Assembly (NCBI RefSeq): GCF_052113705.1 | Contig: NZ_JBGQOG010000004.1 | Location: 248,001-312,000, forward strand | Direction: 5' to 3' | Length of the DNA stretch: 64,000 nt | DNA from: JBGQOG01 sp052113705 | GTDB lineage: Bacteria; Pseudomonadota; Alphaproteobacteria; Rhodobacterales; Rhodobacteraceae | Shown: one piece after another, positions 42,039-50,282 of the stretch | Position numbering within the stretch: the stretch's first letter is position 1 | How the letters are laid out: the number at the start of each line of letters is the position of its first letter | The notes under the pieces: model-generated | The model's database searches: none | What the model saw: the letters and a program-made list of their open reading frames with translations, nothing else | What the model was told of the DNA's origin: nothing | Translations under genes and position numbers: made by a program

Positions 42039-42115
42039 AACCCGGCACCCTCGGGACCACCGAAACAGAATTCCGGGTTGCGACCCGTGAAGAGCGCGAG
42101 GGGCGGCGCATTTAA
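42035..42115 (+). CDS. Possible 26-residue small protein before the capsid gene
   Basis: A GTG at 42035 overlaps the previous stop (GTGA) and opens a 26-codon ORF ending EEREGRRI. The coupling arrangement resembles that of other genes in this element, but the short length gives no homology evidence. Confidence 0.3.
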   Translation: MKPGTLGTTETEFRVATREEREGRRI

Positions 42116-42201
42116 CAGCCCCACAATCCGGTCGGAGCGGCCTCGGTCGCCAAACTTCACCCGCTCCGACCTTCACCCCATCAACCACAAGGGAATCAAG
42201 G

Positions 42202-43443
42202 ATGAGCCTTCTTAACACGTTGCGCGAGAAACGCAGCGCCAAGGTCGCGGAAATGCAGGGCCTGCACAACGCCGCCAAAACAGCGAACCGGGATCTGGAA
42301 GCGGGCGAGCGTGCCCGCTTTTCCGCGCTTGAGGCCGAGGTTCGCAGCCTGTCGAACCAGATCACCGATGCCGAGAAGCTGGCCGAGTTTGAGCGCTTTG
42401 AGGCGCGCGGCGAGACGCTGGGCGGCGAGATGACCCGCGAGCTGCGCAACTACTCGGTGTCCAAGGCGCTGGCCGAGGGCATGAACGGCGCGCTGACCGG
42501 GCTGGAAGCCGAGGTGCATCAGGAATTGTCGCGGGGCCGGGCTGAGACGCGCGGCGTCATGGTGCCGACCGAGATCCTGTTTGAACGCCGCGACCTGACC
42601 ACCACCACCCCGGCAGGCGGTCCCGGCAACACTCTGATCTCGACCCAGCTTGGCGGTCTGACCGATCGCCGCCGCGCCATGCTGAAAGTGGAAAGCTTGG
42701 GGGCCACGGTTCTGCGCGGCCTGACCGGGAACCTTGATCTGCCGCGCCTGACCGAAAGCGGCAGCGCCAGCTTTGTTGCCGAGGCGACCCCGGCCAGCCG
42801 TTCTGATGTGAAGTTCGGCAAGGTGGCGATGGGGCCGAAAACCGCTGCGGCGGAATATGCCGTCAGCCGCCGCATGCTGCTGCAAAGCTATACCGCCTTG
42901 GAGCCGATCCTGCGCAACGACCTGTCCTATTTGCTGGCGCAAAAGCTGGACAGCGTGGCCATCAAAGGCGGCGGGGCGAACGAACCCGTGGGGATCTTGT
43001 CGGATGCGGAAGTGCTGTCGATTGCCAGCGCCGATATGAAGTCGGATCTGCCTGCCGATCTGATCGCGGCGCTGGAGGTTGACGACGTGACGGGCACCCG
43101 CGCTTTCCTCACCCATACCTCGGTCATGGCAATGGCGCGCAAGGTCAGAGACGCGGACGGGCATCTTTTCTCTCTGGCCGAGATCTTCCACAACGAACGC
43201 GTGGAAGCCTCGACCAACGTTGCGGCCACCACCGCTGCCGCTGGCGAAGATCCGGCCATGTACCCGCTGATCTATGGCGAATGGGCCAGCCTGCATGTCG
43301 GCTACTGGTCTGGCGTCGATATTCTGGTGAACCCCTATCACGCCGATGTTGCGTCGGCTGGTGGCGCGATGCTGCACGCCTTCCTCGATTGCGACGTGGT
43401 GGTGCGGCACAAGGAAGCCTTCCGCTGGGCCGAGGTGGCGTAA
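42202..43443 (+). CDS. HK97-family major capsid protein
   Basis: A 413-residue capsid protein. Residues about 1-105 form a charged helical delta domain (SLLNTLREKRSAKVAEMQGL ... LEAEVRSLSNQITDAEKL) that acts as built-in scaffold and is cut off by the prohead protease. The HK97 fold follows (ESLGATVLRGLTGNLDLPRL, FVAEATPASRSDVKFGKVAM, YAVSRRMLLQS, GGGANEPVGILS), ending with the P-loop-like region GEWASLHVGYWSGVDILVNPY. Intact. Its TAA overlaps the next ATG. Confidence 0.95.
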   Translation: MSLLNTLREKRSAKVAEMQGLHNAAKTANRDLEAGERARFSALEAEVRSLSNQITDAEKLAEFERFEARGETLGGEMTRELRNYSVSKALAEGMNGALTGLEAEVHQELSRGRAETRGVMVPTEILFERRDLTTTTPAGGPGNTLISTQLGGLTDRRRAMLKVESLGATVLRGLTGNLDLPRLTESGSASFVAEATPASRSDVKFGKVAMGPKTAAAEYAVSRRMLLQSYTALEPILRNDLSYLLAQKLDSVAIKGGGANEPVGILSDAEVLSIASADMKSDLPADLIAALEVDDVTGTRAFLTHTSVMAMARKVRDADGHLFSLAEIFHNERVEASTNVAATTAAAGEDPAMYPLIYGEWASLHVGYWSGVDILVNPYHADVASAGGAMLHAFLDCDVVVRHKEAFRWAEVA

Positions 43444-43718
43444 TGGCAGTGACCGTGCAAGCGGTGCGCGATGGCGTACCCCTCGGCGTGGCCGTCATCG
43501 ATACGACGATTGAGGCGTACATTAGGGCGGCAGAGGCTTGGATGCGCGGTATTGGGATTGCTGAGGGAGACCTCAGCAATCCTGCCGTTGAAATCGCCGT
43601 AATCGTGTTGGTCAAGACGTGGCTGTTTGAGAACGTTACCCTCGACCCGCCAACGCCCATTGTCATTCCGCGCGGGGTCTTGGCGCTGCTGGCCCCCTTC
43701 CGGGAGATCTCGCTATGA
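43443..43718 (+). CDS. Head-tail connector (gp6-like)
   Basis: A 91-residue helical protein: YIRAAEAWMRGIGIAEGD, then VEIAVIVLVKTWLFENV and VLALLAPFREI. This is the layout of HK97 gp6-like connectors that bind below the portal and receive the tail. Coupled by overlap to capsid upstream and protease downstream. As the only tail-proximal part present, it would be the docking surface for a helper-phage tail if the element is a satellite. Confidence 0.75.
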   Translation: MAVTVQAVRDGVPLGVAVIDTTIEAYIRAAEAWMRGIGIAEGDLSNPAVEIAVIVLVKTWLFENVTLDPPTPIVIPRGVLALLAPFREISL

Positions 43719-44257
43719 CGCAGGAACGCCGGGCATTTGCCTTTGAACTGAGAACCAAAGGGCGGCGGCTGGAAGGCTATGCCGCCACTTTCAACACCGA
43801 AACCCGCATTGCCGATGCATGGACCGAAACCATCGCGCCGGGCGCTTTCGCGGCCTCTCTGGCATCGGGGGCCGACATTCTGGCACTGATGGACCATGAC
43901 GCCACCCGCGTCCTTGGCCGCACCCGCTCAAAAACCCTGCGCCTTTCGGAAGACACGCGGGGCCTGACCTTTGAGATCGATCTGCCCGACACCCAAACGG
44001 GCCGGGACGTGCTGGCCTTGGCCGAGCGCGGCGATCTGGGTGGCATGTCGTTTGGCTTTAGCGCCCGCGATCAACACCGCAGCGGCGACCACCGCGAGCT
44101 GCGCCAGGTCGATCTGTTTGAAATCTCGGTGGTGGCGGCTTGGCCCGCCTATCCCGACACTTTGGTGCAGGCGCGGGCGCGTGATGCGGTCCTGCCGGGG
44201 CTGACGGATGCCGGGCGCGTTCTGCGGATGATGGAGGCACAGAAATGGAATTCCTGA
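43715..44257 (+). CDS. HK97-family prohead protease (peptidase S78/U35)
   Basis: A 180-residue protease that trims the capsid delta domain during maturation. The N-terminal strand GRRLEGYAATFNTE, catalytic His in ALMDHD (near residue 65) and catalytic Ser in DLGGMSFGFSA (near residue 112) are present, and EISVVAAWPAYPDT completes the core. Its 3' end overlaps the portal start by 13 bp. Gene order capsid-connector-protease-portal is the reverse of the usual portal-protease-capsid-connector. Confidence 0.93.
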   Translation: MTQERRAFAFELRTKGRRLEGYAATFNTETRIADAWTETIAPGAFAASLASGADILALMDHDATRVLGRTRSKTLRLSEDTRGLTFEIDLPDTQTGRDVLALAERGDLGGMSFGFSARDQHRSGDHRELRQVDLFEISVVAAWPAYPDTLVQARARDAVLPGLTDAGRVLRMMEAQKWNS

Positions 44258-45444
44258 ACCGCCTGCTGGGCCGTCAGACCCGCGCCGCCGTGGCTCTCTC
44301 CGACCCCTATCTTGCCGAGTATTTCGGGCAAGGTGGCGGCGCTTTGTCCTATGTCGATCCGACCCGCGCCTCGGGAACCGCCGTGGCGCACCGCTGCACC
44401 ATGCTGATTGCCGAGCTGCTGGCCAGCGTGCCCCTGCATGTGTTTCGCCGCGGGGACCGGGGCGGGCGTGACCGCGCCGCGGATCACCCGGCCTACAGCG
44501 TGCTGCACGATATGCCGAACGAGGAACAGACCGCCTTTGACTTCCGCCTGAGCCTGACCCTCGCCATTCTCACCCTCGGCAACGCCTATGCCGAGATTTC
44601 CCGCAACGGGCGTGGTCAGGTGACGGGCCTGCGCCTGATAAACCCAAAGGCGGTGACGGTAGAGCGGCTGCGTTCGGGACGCCTGCGCTACACCGAGACC
44701 GGAACCCCCGGCAAAGTGCTGTTGCAGGACGAGGTTTTGCACATCCGCTACCGCATGGGGCCGGATGGGGTGATGGGGCAGTCGCCTTTGCAGATCGGGC
44801 GCGAGACCTTCAACCTCGCGCTGGCGCAGAACGACGCGGCGGCAAAGCAGGCTTCCAAGGGCTTCCGCCCCGAGGGGGCCGTGGTCTTCGCGCAGTCGAT
44901 CAACCCGAACCAGAAGCTGGACGTGCTCGACAAGCTGCGCCAGAAGATCGAGCGCAACGACAGCACGAGCGGCGTTCTGGTTCTGGATGGCGGGGCCGAT
45001 TGGAAACCCTTCGCCTTCAGCTCCAAGGATGCTGAATTCCTCGAAAGCCGGAAGCTGACCGCCCTCGATATTTGCCGGATCTATGGCGTTCCCCCGAGCG
45101 CCGCCGGCATCACCGATAACGCGACCTATTCCAACATCGGCGAGGAAAGCCGGGCCTTGGTGCAGCGTTGCCTCGCGCCGATGGCGCGGCGCATCGAGCA
45201 GGCCATGAACGCCGCTCTGCTGACCGCTGAGGGCCGCAAGGCGTTCTTCATTGAGCATGACCTTGCCGGGCTTCTGCGCGGCGATATGGGGGCACGCTAT
45301 GAGGCCTACCGCGTCGGGCGCGATGGCGGTTGGCTCTCGGCAAACGAGATCCGGCGGCTGGAAAACATGCCCGAGATCGAAGGCGGCGACGAATACCTGA
45401 CCCCGCTCAATATGGCACCTGCGGGCACAACGGAGGAAAAATGA
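44245..45444 (+). CDS. HK97-family phage portal protein
   Basis: A 399-residue portal, the dodecameric ring through which TerL packages DNA. Typical segments: VAHRCTMLIAELLASVPLHV, LTLAILTLGNAYAEISRNG, RLINPKAVTVERL, EVLHIRYRMGPDGVMGQSPL, and DICRIYGVPPSAAGITDNATYSNI in the C-terminal half. Intact and of normal length. Its stop overlaps the start of the excisionase-like gene (ATGATGG at 45441). Confidence 0.95.
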   Translation: MEFLNRLLGRQTRAAVALSDPYLAEYFGQGGGALSYVDPTRASGTAVAHRCTMLIAELLASVPLHVFRRGDRGGRDRAADHPAYSVLHDMPNEEQTAFDFRLSLTLAILTLGNAYAEISRNGRGQVTGLRLINPKAVTVERLRSGRLRYTETGTPGKVLLQDEVLHIRYRMGPDGVMGQSPLQIGRETFNLALAQNDAAAKQASKGFRPEGAVVFAQSINPNQKLDVLDKLRQKIERNDSTSGVLVLDGGADWKPFAFSSKDAEFLESRKLTALDICRIYGVPPSAAGITDNATYSNIGEESRALVQRCLAPMARRIEQAMNAALLTAEGRKAFFIEHDLAGLLRGDMGARYEAYRVGRDGGWLSANEIRRLENMPEIEGGDEYLTPLNMAPAGTTEEK

Positions 45445-45650
45445 TGGCGACTGCAGCCCTGTTTGCCAGTGAAAACAGCGCGGCCCGTCTTCTGGACCTG
45501 CGGGTCACCGAATTCCGGTCATTGGTCCGGGCGGGCAATCTGCCGCGTGGCCGCGAGATCGCCCCCGGCTTGGTCCGGTGGTCGGTGGAGGATCTGCGCA
45601 AGATTGCAAGTGGCGATGCCACCGAAGGAATGGGAGACGTTCAATGGTAA
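45441..45650 (+). CDS. Excisionase/AlpA-like small HTH protein
   Basis: A 69-residue protein with a winged-HTH of the AlpA/Xis type: ASENSAARLLDLRVTEFRSL, then RAGNLPRGREI and VRWSVEDLRKIASG. GGAGG at 45432 precedes ATGATG. Its stop overlaps the integrase start by 7 bp, so the two are produced together. It probably directs the integrase toward excision. Confidence 0.75.
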   Translation: MMATAALFASENSAARLLDLRVTEFRSLVRAGNLPRGREIAPGLVRWSVEDLRKIASGDATEGMGDVQW

Positions 45651-46645
45651 GCGCAAAAAAATTCCTGTGGAGGCATCCCAGCGGGCGTATTTACGTTCGC
45701 ATCAAAGGCAAGCTGCACCGCATCAAGGCGAGTGAAGGCACCCCAGATTTCGACCGTGAATATTGGGACATCCTGACCGGGAGGCGGATTCAGATCAAAA
45801 CGTCGTGGCGTACGCTGATCGGCGACTACATGACCTCTGACCGTTGGCTGCGCCTCAAGCCCCGGACGCGGGCGGATTACGACCGCGTAATGACCTATCT
45901 TATTGAAAAGATCGGTGACCGTGATGTGAAGGCGCTGACCCGCGCGGATGTTATTTCGGCCCAAAAAGCCAATGCTCACCGGACCCGCTTTGCGAATTAC
46001 ATTCCGCAAATGCTGGTGATCCTCTGTGAACATGCGATTGATCTGGGTTGGCTGGTCAATAACCCGGCCAAAGGCGTGAGGGCGCTTAAAACCCCGGACG
46101 AACGGAAGCGCGAGCACCTGCCGTGGCCGGATTGGGCGGTTGAGAAGTTCCGCAACGAAGCCGGGGCGCTGCCGCTGCTGATCTTTGAAATCGGCGTCGG
46201 GAGCGTTCAGCGCCCCGGTGACTGGGTGGGGTTTCGCTGGGGGGACTATGACGGCGATTCCCTGACGCTGCGCCAGAACAAGACAGACAAGCCTCTGGTG
46301 CTGCCGTGTACCGATCACCTTAAGGTCTCTCTTGATCGGGCCAAGGCGGCACTCGGCGCAGTGCCTATCGCCGCCCGGCCCATCCTGATCACGCGCGAGG
46401 GAAACCCGATAAGCTACCGATATATGGCCGATCTGATGCTCAAAGAGCGCAAGCGGCTGGGGCTTGAAGCCTATGATCTGCACGCGCTGCGGTATCGCGG
46501 TGTGCAGGAGTTGGCATGGCATGGCTGCGACGATGACGAGATCGCCGCCTATTCCGGCCACGCCACGAAAGAGATGATTGCGAAGTATGCGGGTGAGGCC
46601 AGGCAGATCATGCGGGCACGTCAGGCGCGGGAGAAACGGCAATGA
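45644..46645 (+). CDS. Tyrosine-type site-specific integrase
   Basis: A 333-residue tyrosine recombinase. The N-terminal arm-binding and core-binding parts (GDYMTSDRWLRLKPRTRADY ... DVKALTRADVISAQ) precede the catalytic domain. The first catalytic Arg lies in GVGSVQRPGDWVGFRWGD, HxxR in LHALRYRG, the third His in YSGHATKEM, and the Tyr in AKYAGEARQ. It points toward the tRNA-Cys end it recombines at. Its TGA overlaps an ATG (46642) that opens a frame running into the attachment core. Confidence 0.94.
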   Translation: MVSAKKFLWRHPSGRIYVRIKGKLHRIKASEGTPDFDREYWDILTGRRIQIKTSWRTLIGDYMTSDRWLRLKPRTRADYDRVMTYLIEKIGDRDVKALTRADVISAQKANAHRTRFANYIPQMLVILCEHAIDLGWLVNNPAKGVRALKTPDERKREHLPWPDWAVEKFRNEAGALPLLIFEIGVGSVQRPGDWVGFRWGDYDGDSLTLRQNKTDKPLVLPCTDHLKVSLDRAKAALGAVPIAARPILITREGNPISYRYMADLMLKERKRLGLEAYDLHALRYRGVQELAWHGCDDDEIAAYSGHATKEMIAKYAGEARQIMRARQAREKRQ

Positions 46646-46668
46646 ACGGAACGAGACCAGAACAGAAA

Positions 46669-46690
46669 CGTGATACCCATAGTGATACCC
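46669..46690. promoter_or_regulatory. Candidate integrase arm-type sites, right side (two copies)
   Basis: CGTGATACCC (46669-46678) and AGTGATACCC (46681-46690) form a 12-bp-spaced direct pair, matching the copy at 36743. They lie 32 bp inside the right attachment core. Confidence 0.5.
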
Positions 46691-46721
46691 TGAGGGGTGT
46701 ATGTACTGCTAAGTCATTGAA

Positions 46722-46773
46722 GGAAATGGAGGCGGGTACCGGAATCGAACCGGTCTTCACGGATTTGCAATCC
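46722..46773. repeat. attR core (within tRNA-Cys)
   Basis: Right copy of the 52-bp direct repeat. It supplies the 3' part of the functional tRNA-Cys, so integration rebuilds the tRNA. Confidence 0.92.
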
Positions 46774-46800
46774 GCTGCGTAACCTCTCCGCCAACCCGCC
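46727..46800 (-). tRNA. tRNA-Cys (GCA)
   Basis: Minus-strand cloverleaf starting GGCGGGTTGGCGGAGAGG, with anticodon stem/loop CGGAT-TGCAAAT-CCG (anticodon GCA), T-arm CCGGTTCGATTCCGG, acceptor pairing GGCGGGT/ACCCGCC, then U73 and an encoded CCA. It is the integration target of the element, and the 3' half comes from the element's attachment core. Confidence 0.95.
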
Positions 46801-47131
46801 GGAGGTGGGGCGGAGATATACCAATGAAAATCTCTGTGCAAGAGCTTCTGTGACCCGATCTCTGGCCTGGGGGGGGCGGCACTGCGATCTGGTGCCTCTT
46901 GCGGGTGCGCAGATGCCCGGTTGCGCAGATGGCGGGCCCGTCAGGGCCGAGGAGCAGGGGGCAGGTGAACAGGGGGCGGGGCAGAATGCTGGCGCTGTGG
47001 GGCCGATCCCTCTGCGGCGTGGTGCCGCGATGGTGCGTCTCATTCGCGGGGATGGTGCGGCCGCGGTTGCCGCCGCCGGTTTTCTATGGCAAGAGAGTTT
47101 CAGGCATAAATCAGACCCAAGAGTTCAGAAA
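46801..47131. other. Intergenic region between tRNA-Cys and the Pcm-like gene
   Basis: 331 bp holding the tRNA promoter at its left edge and presumably the promoter of the Pcm-like gene at its right. A frame is open through it, but with no recognisable protein. Confidence 0.5.
46815..46842 (-). promoter_or_regulatory. Probable promoter of tRNA-Cys
   Basis: On the minus strand CTTGCA (-35) lies 16 bp before TATATC (-10), which is 14 bp from the tRNA 5' end. Confidence 0.5.
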
Positions 47132-47782
47132 ATGCAGGATTTCGCCACGCGTCGCACCATGATGGTCGACAGCCAGGTTCGCCCCAATGATGTGACGAAG
47201 TTCCCGATCATCGAAGCGATGCTCGCGATCCCGCGTGAGGCATTTGTGCCCGCAGCGCGCCGTGAGGCGGCCTATGTCGGGGAGAACCTCGAGATCGGCG
47301 GCGGACGCGTCATGCTCGAGGCGCGCACCCTCGCAAAGCTGCTGGACGCGCTGGATGTCACTCCGGCGGATATGGTGCTCGATATTGGCTGTGGGCTGGG
47401 CTATTCGGCGGCGGTCATTGCGCGGATCGCGGATGCGGTGGTCGCGGTGGAGGAAGAGAGCTTTGCCGATCAGGCGCAGGCGCTACTGTCGGCCGAGGGC
47501 GCGGATAATGCCGTGGTGATCACCGGCGTTCTGGCCGAGGGCGCGGCCAAGCACGGCCCCTATGATGTCATCATGATCGAAGGGGCTGCGGAAACCGTTC
47601 CGGACGCGCTGCTGGCACAGTTGAAAGAGGGTGGCCGCATCGGCTGTCTCTTCATGGAGGGCGCATTGGGCATTGCCCGCGTCGGCCACAAGATTGATGG
47701 CGCGGTCAGCTGGCGCTATGCCTTCAATGCCGCAGCGCCGGTGCTGCCGGGCTTTGGTGCCGCGAAGGGCTTCGTGCTCTGA
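47132..47782 (+). CDS. Protein-L-isoaspartate O-methyltransferase family protein
   Basis: A 216-residue SAM-dependent methyltransferase of the Pcm family. MVDSQVRPNDVTKFPIIEAM and IPREAFVP are typical of the alphaproteobacterial branch, and the SAM loop is VLDIGCGLGYSAAV. Pcm repairs isoaspartyl residues, but this branch is shorter and its substrate is unverified. The ATG at 47132 starts the homology although the frame extends 109 codons upstream. It is followed by a strong terminator. Confidence 0.82.
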   Translation: MQDFATRRTMMVDSQVRPNDVTKFPIIEAMLAIPREAFVPAARREAAYVGENLEIGGGRVMLEARTLAKLLDALDVTPADMVLDIGCGLGYSAAVIARIADAVVAVEEESFADQAQALLSAEGADNAVVITGVLAEGAAKHGPYDVIMIEGAAETVPDALLAQLKEGGRIGCLFMEGALGIARVGHKIDGAVSWRYAFNAAAPVLPGFGAAKGFVL

Positions 47783-47808
47783 GCTGACAGGCGGTAAGGA
47801 TTGCAGGA

Positions 47809-47836
47809 AATCCGGGTCTTGGGGCCCGGATTTTTT
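47809..47836 (+). terminator. Terminator after the Pcm-like gene
   Basis: AATCCGGG (47809-47816) and CCCGGATT (47825-47832) with an 8-nt loop, followed by TTTTTT. Confidence 0.85.
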
Positions 47837-48012
47837 CGTATCCGGGCGGCCCCTGCGCTGGATCGTTTCCCCGGGGCGGGGCATGTCGTTGCGCGGATGC
47901 CGCGCGGTGGGCAGGCCATTGGTGAAAAATGACGATTTCAGATGCGTTGTCTGTGTCGGCGGCACAGAGTAGACTCAGAGCCGCCGCGAATTTTCGGTGA
48001 TGGGAGTGACGG

Positions 48013-49737
48013 ATGACTGATTCCAGAGCGAATGTGGAAATTGAGGACGTGCTGTCCTCGATCCGGCGACTGGTTTCGCAGGACGTGCCGCCGGTGGCAC
48101 GGACAGTGCCGGCCCCGGGCCAACTGCGCGCGGCTGTTACGCCATTGACGCCGGTGGCTCCGGTGGCTGCGGCAGCGCCTGCGGTCACCGAAGAGACATT
48201 GCGGACACTGAATTTGCGCGCCCCGGCAGCGCCCGCGGCGGCAACGCCGCCGGAGGTACCGGCGCCCGAGGCCGCAGAGGCCAATGATTTTCTGGTGCTG
48301 ACCCCCGCGCTGCGGGTGAGCGACGCCGCGGAAGAGGATGCCGCCGAAGCAGAGGATGATGCCTGGGAGGTCGAAGACCTTTCCGGGCCTCAGGCCCTGA
48401 GCGAGGCCGATGACTGGGTGGTCGAGGAGGTGGCAACGCCCGAGGCGCCGCATGCCGAGGCGATGCCACAGCATGCCGATGAGGCCGAAACCCATGAGGT
48501 GGCGGCAGAGGAAGTGCCCGAAGCGGAGGCCGCCGAGGCCCCGTTCTGGGAAGATGCCGTTTCCGAAGACGCGCTGGATCTGGCGCCGCCGCAGGGCGGG
48601 TCGGTCACCGCTTGGCCGCATGGTCCTGCGCTGCGCCGCGGGGAAGATGCGGTGGATCTGGTCGCGGAAACGGCTGCCGGGGCCGATCCGGATGACAGCG
48701 ATGCCGGATTTGTGTCGGAGGCGGAAGCGGCAGCCCTTGCCGATCCTGCGGCGGAGGGGCTGACGCTCGACTATGCGGATGACCTCGGTGAGGAATTGGC
48801 GCGGCTCGAGCATAAGATCGCCGAAATGGAAGCTGCTGTGGCCCTCGATTCGCAGGCATTTGAGGCCGATGCGGACGCGGCGGCGGTGCCGGGGGCCGGG
48901 GATGGCTTTGCCGCCGAGGCGGCTGCGGGCTTGTCGGCTTGGGAAGAGGATGCCGCGCGCGACCAGAGCCTTGAGCCGATTGGCGACCAGATTGCCGATG
49001 TGGCTGATGAGTGGCAGGCTGAAGGGGATGAGGCGGACCCGACGCTGGAGGAGCCTTTGGTGGATCCTTGGGGCGCGCCGGGTGAGAGCTGGGATGACCT
49101 CGCCGCGTTGGACGGGGCCTCTGAAGCCGACATGCGGGCGGGCACGGACGTGGCGGACGGCGAGGCAGGCACTGACGCATCGGGCAGTGATGCATTGGAC
49201 GCTGATGGAGCGGAGGGCGCCTATGGACAGGCTCGGGCTGCGGCCGATCTTTCGCTGACGGACCCTGATGCAGAGGCAGCTGAGGATGCCGACGAGGACG
49301 GTGCCTCGGCGGGGGCATTCGCCGAGGCCAGCGTTGCGACGGAGGATGCGGACCCTGAGCAGGCGCTCTGGGCCGACAGCGGCGCTTTGGACTGGAGCGA
49401 CGAGGATGTCGATGCGACACCTGCGGCGGCCTATGAGGCAGGCCCGCGGCGGCTGCATCTGGCCGATGCGCAGGAGGAACCGCACCATCCGCGCATCCTG
49501 CGCTCGACCTACGAACAGCTGCGCAGCGAGGAAGTGCCCTTTGAGGATGAGGCCGAAGAGGGCCTCTTTGATGAGGGCGCTGAAGGCCTGATGGACGAGG
49601 AGGCGCTGCGGGTGCTGGTTTCGGAAATGATCCGGCAGGAGTTGCAGGGCACCCTGGGCGAGCGCATCACGCGCAACGTCCGCAAGTTGGTGCGGCGCGA
49701 GATCCAGCGTGCGCTGTCGAGCCAGGACTTCGACTGA
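48013..49737 (+). CDS. PopZ-like (DUF2497) acidic polar-organising protein
   Basis: A 574-residue protein with the PopZ/DUF2497 layout. A short N-terminal helix (VEIEDVLSSIRRLVSQD, family form MEDILASIRRII) is followed by a very long Ala/Glu/Asp-rich disordered middle (about residues 40-500). The C-terminal helical oligomerisation region is EEALRVLVSEMIRQELQGTL, then GERITRNVRKLVRREIQRAL. PopZ forms condensates at cell poles and tethers chromosome-segregation proteins. The middle is far longer than in Caulobacter PopZ, so function by analogy only. Confidence 0.75.
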   Translation: MTDSRANVEIEDVLSSIRRLVSQDVPPVARTVPAPGQLRAAVTPLTPVAPVAAAAPAVTEETLRTLNLRAPAAPAAATPPEVPAPEAAEANDFLVLTPALRVSDAAEEDAAEAEDDAWEVEDLSGPQALSEADDWVVEEVATPEAPHAEAMPQHADEAETHEVAAEEVPEAEAAEAPFWEDAVSEDALDLAPPQGGSVTAWPHGPALRRGEDAVDLVAETAAGADPDDSDAGFVSEAEAAALADPAAEGLTLDYADDLGEELARLEHKIAEMEAAVALDSQAFEADADAAAVPGAGDGFAAEAAAGLSAWEEDAARDQSLEPIGDQIADVADEWQAEGDEADPTLEEPLVDPWGAPGESWDDLAALDGASEADMRAGTDVADGEAGTDASGSDALDADGAEGAYGQARAAADLSLTDPDAEAAEDADEDGASAGAFAEASVATEDADPEQALWADSGALDWSDEDVDATPAAAYEAGPRRLHLADAQEEPHHPRILRSTYEQLRSEEVPFEDEAEEGLFDEGAEGLMDEEALRVLVSEMIRQELQGTLGERITRNVRKLVRREIQRALSSQDFD

Positions 49738-49907
49738 CCACCGCGCGGCGGATCCGGTGGCCGGGCGCGCCTCTGTCCGGGGATGCCGGACCGGCCAGGG
49801 AGCGCCCAGGCAGGGTGCGCCGCGGCGGCCGGTGGTGAGGCCGCGAAGCGGTGCCAACGTCCGGATCCCAGGCTACAGGGTGCCGCAACCACAGGACATC
49901 ACAACAT

Positions 49908-49937
49908 AAAAACGCGCCCCGGTGGGGCGCGTTTTTT
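49908..49937. terminator. Terminator between the PopZ-like and DUF6280 genes
   Basis: AACGCGCCCC-GGT-GGGGCGCGTT with A-rich and TTTTTT flanks. Usable by both convergent genes. Confidence 0.88.
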
Positions 49938-49961
49938 GCTCATCCTGAACAGGGTCAGGGA

Positions 49962-50282
49962 TCAGGCAGCTTCCGCTTCTTCGGCAGCCATCCGGCGTTC
50001 GCTCTCTTCGCGCGACAGCGCGACCGAGGTGCGGACACCTTTCGAGACAAACTCCATCAGCCCCTTCACCACCCGTTCGTTCGGGTCGATTCCGGCGCAG
50101 GACAGCACTTCGCGCCCGTCGCGCGACCGCGCCCAGCGGGCGATCTGCTCGGGGCCGTTGCCGTATTTCTTGTCATCGGCAATCGCGTCATCCAAAGCGG
50201 CGAGAACAACGGCTGCAAAAAGTTTGCGGGCCCGTTGGCCTTGCTCATAGTTGAATGCGGAGCCGTCAACGAAATCGCGCAT
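49962..50282 (-). CDS. DUF6280-type small conserved protein
   Basis: A 106-residue, charged, helical cytosolic protein: MRDFVDGSAFNYEQGQRARK, then LFAAVVLAALDDAIADDKKY and ARWARSRDGREVLSCAGIDP. This matches a conserved family in Rhodobacterales of unknown function. The ATG at 50282 was chosen because conservation begins there. It is divergent from efp across a 216-bp region with both promoters. Confidence 0.85.
   Translation of the reverse strand: MRDFVDGSAFNYEQGQRARKLFAAVVLAALDDAIADDKKYGNGPEQIARWARSRDGREVLSCAGIDPNERVVKGLMEFVSKGVRTSVALSREESERRMAAEEAEAA

Larger units (their letters stand above)
36619..46773. mobile_element. 10.1-kb tRNA-Cys-integrated phage-satellite-like element with own capsid genes
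   Basis: Bounded by a 52-bp perfect direct repeat (36619-36670 and 46722-46773), the right copy being the 3' part of an intact tRNA-Cys. Contents, left to right: winged-helix protein, HNH nuclease, TerL, leftward effector + XRE, three small genes, capsid, connector, prohead protease, portal, excisionase-like protein and tyrosine integrase. No tail, lysis, holin or large replication genes are seen. This gene set resembles capsid-forming phage-inducible chromosomal islands, satellites that make their own heads and borrow helper-phage tails. A reduced, defective HK97-type prophage is the alternative. Confidence 0.85.

Noticed and set aside
46805..47131. N-terminal extension of the Pcm-like gene
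   Set aside because: No conservation in style, covers the tRNA-Cys promoter; the family starts at MQDFATRRTMM.
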